A DNA stretch of 40,756 nt. Origin: an uncultured Collinsella sp. Its GTDB lineage: Bacteria > Actinomycetota > Coriobacteriia > Coriobacteriales > Coriobacteriaceae. Below the pieces are notes generated by a model, which had not been told where the DNA came from, did not search any database, and was given only the letters and a program-made list of their open reading frames with translations. The position numbers were made by a program, and so were the translations under genes. Shown here in pieces: positions 32,288 to 39,776 of this stretch (the first letter of the stretch is position 1; each line of letters opens with the position of its first letter). Where the stretch lies: NCBI GenBank assembly GCA_900549655.1, contig UROZ01000006.1:1-40756 (forward strand), written 5' to 3'.

Positions 32288-33682
32288 TTACTTCTTGCTC
32301 TCGGGCAAGACCAGATCCACGGCAGCGTCCTTGGCAGCATCGATGTGCTGAGCCACGACCGGCGTCTGCGGAAGGATCAGGTTAAGGACAATGGCCATGA
32401 TGGCGGTGGGGGTTACGGCATTGGAGCCGATGACGGTGGACACCCAGGCGGGCATACCCTCGCCGGCAAGGCAACCGCTGGCCATCCAGATACCCAGGCC
32501 AAAGACGACGGAGGTGCCGACGATAGTGGTAGTGCGCTGCGTGAGGCCCTCGCGGGTGAACATGCGCACGCCGTTCATGGTGATGGTGCCAAAGACGCCG
32601 ACGGTCGCGCCGCCGATGACGGGCTGCGGGATAGCGGAAAGGACGGCAGAGAGCTGCGGGAACAGGCCGGCGATGGCAAAGACGGCCGCGATGATCACAA
32701 AGACCCACTTGTTGACGACCTTGTTGGAGCAGATGATGCCCACGTTCTGGCCAAGGGCGCTGGTTGGAAGACCGCCCAGCAGGCCGCCGACCATAGAGGT
32801 GAGGCCCTGGGACACGATAGCGCCGGAGAGCTCGCGCTCGGTGGGCATACGGTCGATGGAGCCCAGGCAGGCGGCGGAGACGTCGCCAATAACCTGGATG
32901 GCAACCATGGGGAACACGACGGCGAGGGTAATGCAGACCTCGGGATCAAACTCGAGCGCGTAGGGCATGAGCTTGGGAAGGGCGAAGACCTGAGCGGTGG
33001 CGACGCTGGAGAAGTCGATCATGCCAAAGGGGATGGAAACGATCATGCCAACGATCATGCCAAAGAACACGGATCCCAGCTTGAGCGTGCCCTTGCCAAA
33101 GTTGGCGAGCGCAAAGACCACGGCGAAGGTGATGAGAGCGACGCACCATGCCTGCGGGGTGCCCCACAGCGGCGTACCCATACCGCCGGCCATATACTTG
33201 ACGGCCGTGGGATACAGCGAAACGCCAATGGAGAAGATGACCGTACCGGTCACGACGGGCGGGAACAGCCACTTGATCTTGCTGTAGGCCAGACCAAAGA
33301 GGACCGCGACGGCGCCGCCGACGATCTCGCCGCCCAGCAGCGCACCAAAGCTAAAACCCGAGGCACCCATGGCCTGCAGGGCCGGCAGGAACGCGAACGA
33401 AACGCCCATGACGATGGGCAGGCCGCCGCCGATGCGACGGAAGGGAGCGAAGGCCTGAAGGGCCGTATCGATCGCCGAAAGAATGAGGGCGACCTGGATG
33501 ATGTCGGTGCTCTGCTGGCTATTAAAGCCGTAGACGCCGGCCATGATGACCGCCGGGGTAATGATGCCGGCAAACGATGCCAGTACGTGCTGAAGGGCAC
33601 ACGGGATCATTTCCTTAACGGGAGGCATGCCTTCGCGAGTGAACAGGGCTTCAGTGCCGTTCGTAACCGTCTCCTGGGTCAT
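32288..33682 (-). CDS. NCS2-family purine permease (urate/xanthine type)
   Basis: A 464-residue integral membrane protein with 12-14 predicted helices of the nucleobase-cation symporter-2 family, which imports xanthine, urate or uracil with protons. The family signature is present as QNVGIICSNK (312-321), and GD at 266-267 matches the helix-8 motif. Compared with E. coli XanQ as I recall it, two binding-site acids appear as glutamine: Gln263 where Glu272 is expected and Gln292 where Asp304 is expected. The start at 33682 has GGTGG upstream; a longer frame to 33769 would break the family N-terminus. It leads the ssnA-ygfK-ferredoxin-xdhD operon from the promoter at 33770-33798. Substrate not proven. 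Confidence 0.9.
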   Translation of the reverse strand: MTQETVTNGTEALFTREGMPPVKEMIPCALQHVLASFAGIITPAVIMAGVYGFNSQQSTDIIQVALILSAIDTALQAFAPFRRIGGGLPIVMGVSFAFLPALQAMGASGFSFGALLGGEIVGGAVAVLFGLAYSKIKWLFPPVVTGTVIFSIGVSLYPTAVKYMAGGMGTPLWGTPQAWCVALITFAVVFALANFGKGTLKLGSVFFGMIVGMIVSIPFGMIDFSSVATAQVFALPKLMPYALEFDPEVCITLAVVFPMVAIQVIGDVSAACLGSIDRMPTERELSGAIVSQGLTSMVGGLLGGLPTSALGQNVGIICSNKVVNKWVFVIIAAVFAIAGLFPQLSAVLSAIPQPVIGGATVGVFGTITMNGVRMFTREGLTQRTTTIVGTSVVFGLGIWMASGCLAGEGMPAWVSTVIGSNAVTPTAIMAIVLNLILPQTPVVAQHIDAAKDAAVDLVLPESKK

Positions 33683-33769
33683 TTGACCACCAATCCTCGA
33701 AGTAGTTGTTTTCGCATCTAACGCTCTATTGTGACGCAGTGCGGGGTTGAGGTTGTGCCTCCATTGCAT

Positions 33770-33798
33770 ATCGTATTAAAGATGATTCTCATTCTCAA
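33770..33798 (-). promoter_or_regulatory. Sigma70-type promoter of the permease operon
   Basis: On the minus strand TTGAGA (33793-33798), a 17-bp spacer and TACGAT (33770-33775) form a good promoter about 88 nt upstream of the permease ATG. The -35 region and spacer contain GAGAATGAGAATCAT, which resembles a Fur-type box. The rest of the AT-rich 33683-34034 gap shows no gene; it must also hold the promoter of the divergent regulator. Confidence 0.6.
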
Positions 33799-34034
33799 TA
33801 ATAATTTTTTGTTATCAGACCATTCTTCAGCTGAAATAACGCATTTCCGCAGGTCAGGAAAGTGTCTGGTCAAAATAACATCTAACTTTTCTTTTGGTCA
33901 ACCGTTTACCGCTAAATTCCTACCGTTCGTCTGCATTACGCAATGTACCTGCGGATATACGAGATGGTGGGCAGCGTGTTACCATGAGAAAAAATTGTTA
34001 TGAACATTTCCGTTTTCACCCAAAGGAGTTGCCC

Positions 34035-34691
34035 GTGAACGAGACCGTACGCCGCTTTTTGCCGATGGTCGATTTTCTGGAGCAGATACTCGGCAAAAAC
34101 AGCGAAATCGTGCTGCACGATTTCTCGGATCCCGACCACGCCATCGTCGATATTCGCAACGGCATCGTGAGCGGCCGCAAGGTCGGCGGTCCCGCCACCG
34201 ATCTGGCACTCAAGATCATGCACGACGCCAAGTATCGCGACCTGCCGTTTATTACGGGCTACGAGGGGCGCGGTGCCGGCGGCAAGACGTTGGAGTCGGC
34301 GACGTACTTTATCCGCGAGAATGACGAGATCGTCGGTATGCTCTGCGTCAACACCGACCTCTCGACCGTGCGCTCCATCAACGCCATGGCGCAGCAGCTC
34401 ATGGCATGCTTCGACGCGGCGCCGACGCGCACGGAGCCCGCGTCTATCGAGGTCGAAAGCCTTTCGGAGTCCACGCAGGAGCTCATCGACCGCAGCATTA
34501 CCGAGTTGCTGAGCGCGCGCGGGCTGGATGTAGCGTCGCTTGGTCAGAGCGACCGCGTGGACGTCATTCGCCACCTCAACGGCAACGGGGTGTTCATGCT
34601 CAAGGGCGCCGTGGCCTGCGCCGCCACCGCGCTGGGCATCTCGGAGCCCAGCGTCTACCGCTACCTGCAAAAAGTTCGCAAGGAGGGCTAA
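34035..34691 (+). CDS. YheO-type PAS/HTH transcriptional regulator (right arm)
   Basis: A 218-residue paralogue of the 6566 regulator with the same order: YheO-like PAS (SEIVLHDF, SGRKVGG, VGMLCVNTD) and a C-terminal HTH ending in LGISEPSVYRYLQKVR. The GTG at 34035 is chosen because AAGGAG lies 6-7 nt upstream; an ATG at 33984 has no binding site. It diverges from the purine permease, as its partner diverges from ygeX, and is followed by a strong terminator. It probably senses a pathway metabolite and controls the right arm; whether it activates or represses is not visible. Confidence 0.85.
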   Translation: MNETVRRFLPMVDFLEQILGKNSEIVLHDFSDPDHAIVDIRNGIVSGRKVGGPATDLALKIMHDAKYRDLPFITGYEGRGAGGKTLESATYFIRENDEIVGMLCVNTDLSTVRSINAMAQQLMACFDAAPTRTEPASIEVESLSESTQELIDRSITELLSARGLDVASLGQSDRVDVIRHLNGNGVFMLKGAVACAATALGISEPSVYRYLQKVRKEG

Positions 34692-34735
34692 CGAGCAAAA
34701 TGGAGCGCGGCTCCACAAGCGATCCGTCACTTAAC

Positions 34736-34774
34736 AAAAGACCCTGCAGTTCGCACGCGCTGCAGGGTCTTTTT
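34736..34774. terminator. Bidirectional intrinsic terminator
   Basis: AAAAGACCCTGCAG and CTGCAGGGTCTTTT form a perfect stem with a 10-nt loop and T-runs on both strands. It serves the convergent regulator (plus) and ridA (minus). Confidence 0.92.
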
Positions 34775-34803
34775 GCATGTCATGTTTAGTTGTTGCCAAC
34801 GCC

Positions 34804-35181
34804 TTAGAGAGCGGCGACGACCTCGATCTCGACCAGACCGCCAGCCGGAAGGGCGGCAACCTGGAAAGCGCTGCGCGCGGGGAACGGGGCCTCGAACTTG
34901 GAGGCGTAGATCTCGTTCACGGCAGCGAAGTCGGCAATGTCGGCCAGGTAGACCGTGGTCTTGACGACATCGGCAAACGTAGCGCCGGCGGCAGTCAGCA
35001 GGGCCTCGACGTTAGCAAGGGACTGCTTGGCCTGGGCCTCGACGCCCTCGGGCATCTTGCCAGTTGTGGGGTCGATGCCCAGCTGGCCGGACAGGAACAC
35101 CATGTTGCCGGTCTGGATACCGGGGGAATACGGTCCGATGGCTGCGGGTGCGTTATCGGAAGACACGACGGTCTTGCTCAT
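34804..35181 (-). CDS. ridA: RidA-family reactive intermediate deaminase
   Basis: A 125-residue member of the RidA/YjgF family, which hydrolyses the reactive enamine/imine 2-aminoacrylate to pyruvate and ammonia. Family features include AIGPYSPGIQTGNMVFLSGQ at the N-terminus and the catalytic Arg in FPARSAFQVAALP. The start at 35181 is preceded by AAGGAG. It has its own good promoter (35271-35299) and ends at a shared terminator. Because YgeX makes 2-aminoacrylate, its place at the edge of the purine locus suggests a detoxifying or rate-assisting role in that pathway. Confidence 0.92.
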   Translation of the reverse strand: MSKTVVSSDNAPAAIGPYSPGIQTGNMVFLSGQLGIDPTTGKMPEGVEAQAKQSLANVEALLTAAGATFADVVKTTVYLADIADFAAVNEIYASKFEAPFPARSAFQVAALPAGGLVEIEVVAAL

Positions 35182-35270
35182 GTTTTTCTCCTTACGATCA
35201 GATAGAGAGCGTGAGCGCGGCGTTCGCACCGGGAGGCACAATTCGGTCTGAACACCGCGCTTGATTTGGG

Positions 35271-35299
35271 ATAGTACTCAAGGTTTCTGTTTGATGCAA
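35271..35299 (-). promoter_or_regulatory. Sigma70-type promoter of ridA
   Basis: On the minus strand TTGCAT (35294-35299) and TACTAT (35271-35276) are separated by exactly 17 bp, about 90 nt upstream of the ridA ATG. Confidence 0.6.
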
Positions 35300-35481
35300 G
35301 AATATTATCAGCTGGAGAGAATATTTTATCGCCCAACGGTTTCCCCGAACCGCTGAACGGTTCTCCACGGGGTCAGCCAGCCCAAGCTGCTGAAGACTTT
35401 ATCCCGCTTGGAGCACGGGCATCGCCTGCCGCAACGGCACCACTATACTTTTGAATATCTGAGCATTTTGAAAGGCAGGAT

Positions 35482-37974
35482 ATGACCGCAACCGCCAGTC
35501 GAACCACCAACCGCAGACCCGAGCTTTTGGCGCCCGCCGGAGGGCCCGAGCCCTTTGCCGCCGCGCTCGCTGCCGGGGCAGACGCCATCTACTGCGGCAT
35601 GGGCAGCTTCAACGCCCGCCGCAAGGCAACCAACTTTACCGACGAGGCCTTTGAGCAAGCCTGCCGCGCCGCGCATCTAGCCGGGTCGCGCGTCTACGTC
35701 ACGGTAAACATCGTCATCAAGCAGTCCGAGATGAGCGATGCGCTGCAACTCATCCATCGCTGCTCCACGCTGGGCGCCGACGCCTTCATTATCCAGGACT
35801 GGGGTCTGTTCTTTGAGGTCAAGCGCACCATGCCCGGCATCGAGACGCACATCTCAACCCAAGCAAACATCCACGACGACCGCGGAACCCTTTGGTGCCG
35901 CGAGCAGGGCGCCGACCGTGTGACCCTCTCGCGCGAGCTTTCCATCGACGAGATTGCCGCCATTCACGATGCCGCGCCCGATGTGGACCTTGAGGTCTTT
36001 AGCCATGGTGCCATCTGCTTTTGCTACTCGGGCCTGTGCCTGCTTTCGAGCTTTGCCATGGCGGGACGATCGGCCAACCGTGGCATGTGCGCCCAGCCCT
36101 GCCGCCTACCCTACGAGCTAATTGACGAGAACGGCCGCTCGCTCTCCCCTGCCGGTCGCGAGCGCGCGCTGTGCCCACGCGACACCAACACCTCACAGCT
36201 TGTTCGCCGTCTGTATGACGCCGGCGCCGCATCGCTCAAGCTCGAGGGCCGCATGAAGGCCCCCGATTACGTGTATTCCATCGTCGACGTGTATCGTCAT
36301 CAGATTGATGACATGCTGGCCGATGTTTCGACCTCTAAGGATGAGGATGCGGCCCGCCAGCGACAGCTCAAGCGCTGCTTTAACCGCGACTTTACGCACG
36401 CCTATCAGGACGGCACCTCGGGCGACGAGATGATGAGCTACGAGCGTTCCAACAACCGCGGCCAGATCGTGGGCACGGTGCTGGGCAGCCGCCCGGCCAA
36501 CCGCGATGTGCGCGGCCTCAAGCCCGACGACCGCCGTCGCCGTGCCGCCATCGCCCGTATTGAGCTGTTTGAGCCCGTGGGCAAGGGCGACCTGCTGGAG
36601 CTTCGCCACGACGATGAGTTCGACCAATTCCTGACCACCATTGCCGCCGATGATGCCGCCGCCGGTGACATCATCGAGTGCCGCGTGCCTCGCAGCATGC
36701 CCGAGGGCTGCCGCGTGCGCGTGATTCGAAGCCAGCGCGCCATTGACGCTGCCGGCGCCGCGCTCAAGCGCGATGTGCTGCGCCGCCGCGCCGTTGATGT
36801 AACCGTTGTGGCGCGTCTGGGCGAGCCGTTTGCCGTTACGCTCACCTGTTGCGACGATCCTTCGCTTACGGCCACGGCCACGGGCTTTACCGTCGAGGCT
36901 GCCAAGACCCGCGCCGTCGAGGCATCCGATCTGGTTGAGCACGTCGGGCGCATGGGCTCCTCGCCCTTTGAGGCAGCGAGCTTTGACGTTTCGCTCGACG
37001 CCGGCTGCGGCATGGGCTTCTCCGCCGTTCACAAGGTGCGCGCCGCCGCTTGCAAGGCGCTGGAAGAGGCCATTCTGGCGCCGTACGAGGAGCGCGCGAA
37101 AACTCTCGAGATTCCGGTGCTCGACAAATGTACGCGCGCTATGCCCGAGCATTACCGCGATGAGCCGCAGATCTGCGCCGCCGTCACCACGCTCGAAGCC
37201 GCCGAGGCCGCTCGCGCCGAGGGTGTAACGCGCATCTACATGACCACCGACGCGCTCGATGCGGCCGAGCTCTCCCCCGCCGATGCATTTGAGCAGGGCA
37301 TCGTACCCGTACTCGACGAGGTCTGCCGCGCCGTTGACCACGTACGCGTCGACCCGTGGGTTGTTGCCGGCGCCACGGTCGCTATTGGCAACATCTCTGA
37401 GCTTGCCCTGGCCGCCCAGGTTGGCGCCACGGCCGAGATTCGCTCTTGCCTGCCGGTGCACAACACGCCCTGCATGGAGGCGCTTGCCGAGCGCGGAGCC
37501 GGTGCGTTTTGGCTCTCGCCCGAGATCACACTCGACGAGATTGTCTCGCTCGGCGCCGCCGCGCCCGCGGCTCTGGGCATCACCGTCTTTGGCCGCCCGC
37601 GCGTCATGACAAGCGAGCATTGCATTCTGCAGGTTGCCAACGGCTGCATCCACGATTGTGTCAACTGCCGTCTGCGTGCCCGCAAGCTCTCGCTCAAGAA
37701 TATCGACGGAAAGGTCATGCCCGTCCGCACCGACATCCACGGCCGCTCTCGCCTGTACGATGCCTACCCCATCGACCTCACGCCGCAGGTTCCTCAGCTG
37801 CTCGATGCCGGTGTGCGTCGTCTCATGGTTGACGGAACGTTGCTCGAGACGGATGAGGTGAGCCGTGCCGTCGCCCGCGTCCGTCGTGCCGTCGAAGCCG
37901 CGCAGGCCGGCCGCAAGCCCGCCGCCCGCCTACGCGGGGCGACCTCGGGCTGCATGTTTGTGGGAATCAGCTAA
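35482..37974 (+). CDS. U32-family peptidase-like RNA hydroxylation protein
   Basis: An 830-residue protein of the U32 family, once called collagenase-like peptidases; characterised bacterial members (RlhA, TrhP) install hydroxyl groups on 23S rRNA or tRNA. The U32 signature EVFSHGAICFCYSGLC (171-186) and GMCAQPC (201-207) are intact, with further conserved Cys near the C-terminus (CIHDCVNCRLRARK) that could hold an Fe-S cluster. The large middle region fits the DUF3656-type insert of RlhA-like proteins. AAAGGCAGG precedes the ATG; TATACT at 35444-35449 may be the -10 element. It is followed 15 nt later by a pseudouridine synthase, supporting an RNA-modification role. Confidence 0.88.
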   Translation: MTATASRTTNRRPELLAPAGGPEPFAAALAAGADAIYCGMGSFNARRKATNFTDEAFEQACRAAHLAGSRVYVTVNIVIKQSEMSDALQLIHRCSTLGADAFIIQDWGLFFEVKRTMPGIETHISTQANIHDDRGTLWCREQGADRVTLSRELSIDEIAAIHDAAPDVDLEVFSHGAICFCYSGLCLLSSFAMAGRSANRGMCAQPCRLPYELIDENGRSLSPAGRERALCPRDTNTSQLVRRLYDAGAASLKLEGRMKAPDYVYSIVDVYRHQIDDMLADVSTSKDEDAARQRQLKRCFNRDFTHAYQDGTSGDEMMSYERSNNRGQIVGTVLGSRPANRDVRGLKPDDRRRRAAIARIELFEPVGKGDLLELRHDDEFDQFLTTIAADDAAAGDIIECRVPRSMPEGCRVRVIRSQRAIDAAGAALKRDVLRRRAVDVTVVARLGEPFAVTLTCCDDPSLTATATGFTVEAAKTRAVEASDLVEHVGRMGSSPFEAASFDVSLDAGCGMGFSAVHKVRAAACKALEEAILAPYEERAKTLEIPVLDKCTRAMPEHYRDEPQICAAVTTLEAAEAARAEGVTRIYMTTDALDAAELSPADAFEQGIVPVLDEVCRAVDHVRVDPWVVAGATVAIGNISELALAAQVGATAEIRSCLPVHNTPCMEALAERGAGAFWLSPEITLDEIVSLGAAAPAALGITVFGRPRVMTSEHCILQVANGCIHDCVNCRLRARKLSLKNIDGKVMPVRTDIHGRSRLYDAYPIDLTPQVPQLLDAGVRRLMVDGTLLETDEVSRAVARVRRAVEAAQAGRKPAARLRGATSGCMFVGIS

Positions 37975-37989
37975 CCGAAAGGCTTACAC

Positions 37990-38649
37990 GTGAACGAAGA
38001 ACCTCAAGTCCTCTACTGCGACGCCTGGCTCATGGCCATCGACAAGCCCGCCGGCATGATCGTCCACGGCGACGGCACCGGCGAGCGCACACTCACCGAC
38101 TACGCCAGCGATCTGCTGCTGGCGATGGGCGACGGCTTTGCCGCGACCGACATGCAACCGCTCAACCGCTTGGACCGCGACACCACCGGCGTGGTGTTGT
38201 TCTCGCTCGACAAGCAGACGCAGCCCGCTTTTGACCAGATGATTATCGACCACGCATTCGAAAAGCACTATCTGGCGCTCGCCGAGGGCAAGATCGACTG
38301 GAACGAAAAGCTCATCGACAAGCCCATCGCCCGCGACCGCCACGACAGCCGCAAGATGCGCGTCGGCGCCAGCGGCAAGCCGTCTCAGACGCGCGTCAAG
38401 GTACTCAAGCGCCTTAAGAGCCGCCGAGGCCTGCCCGCGCGTTCGTATATCGATGTTGAGCTGCTCACCGGCCGCAAGCATCAGATTCGCGTGCACCTGG
38501 CCAGCGAGCGTCACCCCCTGGTTGGCGACGACCTGTACGGAACGCCGCGCCCCTGCGGCCTGATGCTCCACGCCCACAGCGTGTCCTTCACGCATCCCGT
38601 AACCGGCGAGCACATCCACATCGAAGCCCCCTGCCCCTGGGAGCCCTAA
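37990..38649 (+). CDS. RluA-family pseudouridine synthase
   Basis: A 219-residue RNA pseudouridine synthase without an S4 domain. The catalytic motif is NRLDRDTTG (59-67), with Asp62 as the nucleophile; the later RKHQIRVHLA motif is also present. The GTG start follows AAAGG with 7-nt spacing. It probably forms an operon with the U32 gene just upstream and ends in a perfect terminator that overlaps its stop. The rRNA or tRNA target is unknown. Confidence 0.9.
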   Translation: MNEEPQVLYCDAWLMAIDKPAGMIVHGDGTGERTLTDYASDLLLAMGDGFAATDMQPLNRLDRDTTGVVLFSLDKQTQPAFDQMIIDHAFEKHYLALAEGKIDWNEKLIDKPIARDRHDSRKMRVGASGKPSQTRVKVLKRLKSRRGLPARSYIDVELLTGRKHQIRVHLASERHPLVGDDLYGTPRPCGLMLHAHSVSFTHPVTGEHIHIEAPCPWEP

Positions 38650-38687
38650 ACCACCACAATGGGGACAGGCACCTTTGTGGTGGTTTT
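38648..38687 (+). terminator. Intrinsic terminator of the pseudouridine synthase gene
   Basis: AAACCACCACAA and TTGTGGTGGTTT form a perfect 12-bp stem with a 15-nt loop, ending in TTTT. The stem begins inside the stop codon. Confidence 0.9.
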
Positions 38688-38717
38688 GCCGCAATGGCTC
38701 GGCCGCGGCCCCAAAAC

Positions 38718-38935
38718 GTCTCGATCTGTAACAGTTAGAACCCATTTTCCGGTCTATCCGTTACAGATCGAGACATTCGAATCCCCCTCAAGGGAAAATC
38801 TCAATCTGTAACAATAACTCGTCAAAATCGGTCCCAGATGTTACAGATCGAGACAAAGGGACGGCAAGGTTCGGAAGTATCTCAATCTGTAACACCTAGC
38901 CCACTTTTAACGGTCTAGTTGTTACAGATTTAGAC
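38718..38935. repeat. Array of three 57-nt palindromic units, 80-81 bp apart
   Basis: Units at 38718-38774, 38798-38854 and 38879-38935 each have 15-nt arms (GTCTCGATCTGTAAC and its complement) around a 27-nt variable loop. Unit 1 arms are perfect; units 2 and 3 differ by two and three positions. All three are exactly 57 nt. Linkers between units are unrelated. The array fills the gap between convergent genes; no coding frame is seen in 38688-38950. Confidence 0.85.
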
Positions 38936-38950
38936 AAAACGGCAGACAAC

Positions 38951-38987
38951 AAAAGCGGCATCGCCCATCGAGGGTGTTGCCGCTTTT
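38951..38987. terminator. Bidirectional terminator after the DeoR gene
   Basis: AAAAGCGGCA and TGCCGCTTTT are exact complements with a 17-nt loop and T-runs on both strands, 40 nt past the deoR-type stop. Confidence 0.88.
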
Positions 38988-39026
38988 CTATTGAGGAACC
39001 TAAATGGTTTTGACCTTGCCCTGTCG

Positions 39027-39773
39027 CTAGACCGTGATGACGTTGTCCATCGACTGGTACTTGGCGGGCACCTCGCCCGTAGTGATAATCGTTGCGTCGC
39101 GGAAGTCCGCGAACTTGACGGGCGCCACCATGCCAAATTTGCTGGCGTCCGAGATTACGAAGCGTTTGGCGGTATGGCGCATAGAGATACGCTTGACCTG
39201 CGCTTCCTCGATATCTGGTGTGGTGAGACCTTGCTCGGCGGCGATGCCATTGGAACCCCAAAAGCCGCAGTTGAAGTTATAGCGGTCCAGGGTTGCCAAG
39301 GCGTCGGGACCGACGAGCGCCTCGGTCTCGGGCTTGAGCTCGCCGCCCAGCACCACGGTGCGCATGCCGCGCAGAGCGAGATGCTGGGCATGGAGCACGG
39401 AATCGGTCACATAGGTGACGCCCTCAAGGCGCGGAAGATGCTCGATGAGCTTGAGGGTCGTGGATCCCGAATCGATATACACAAAGCTATCGGGCTCCAC
39501 AAGCGCCGCGGCGCGGGCGCAGATACGCTCCTTGTCATCGTTATGGAGATCGCTGCGCTCACTGATCGTTAGGTCGCGCGTCACGTGCGCGCGCTCAAGA
39601 CTTGTCGCGCCGCCGTGCACCTTGGCGATACGGTGTGCACGGTCGAGCGCCTGCAGGTCGCGCCGAATGGTAGACGCCGTCACGCCCAGGGCTTCAGCAA
39701 GCTCCGGCACGGTAACCGAGCCGGCCTGCTGCACCATCGACACGATCGCGTTGAGCCTATCTTCCGCAAGCAT
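39027..39773 (-). CDS. DeoR/GlpR-family transcriptional regulator
   Basis: A 248-residue regulator with an N-terminal winged HTH (about 19-45, TVPELAEALGVTASTIRRDL) and a C-terminal sugar-phosphate-sensing DeoR domain (VYIDSGSTTLKLIEHL, VLGGELKPETEALVG). The ATG is preceded by AGGAGGAG, a sequence that also encodes the last glutamates of the upstream oxidoreductase, so translation is coupled. It lies 3 nt after that gene. It probably controls a sugar or polyol pathway involving the oxidoreductase; the effector is unknown. Confidence 0.9.
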   Translation of the reverse strand: MLAEDRLNAIVSMVQQAGSVTVPELAEALGVTASTIRRDLQALDRAHRIAKVHGGATSLERAHVTRDLTISERSDLHNDDKERICARAAALVEPDSFVYIDSGSTTLKLIEHLPRLEGVTYVTDSVLHAQHLALRGMRTVVLGGELKPETEALVGPDALATLDRYNFNCGFWGSNGIAAEQGLTTPDIEEAQVKRISMRHTAKRFVISDASKFGMVAPVKFADFRDATIITTGEVPAKYQSMDNVITV

Positions 39774-39776
39774 CGC

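Noticed and set aside
30902..33721. Very long plus-strand open frame (939 codons) opposite ssnA and the permease
   Set aside because: It is antisense to well-recognised genes and is an artefact of GC-rich codon use; its sequence is low-complexity His/Gly/Asp-rich.
38718..38935. CRISPR array with palindromic repeats
   Set aside because: Repeats are 57-nt units with variable loops, only three copies, unrelated 23-24-nt linkers and no cas genes.
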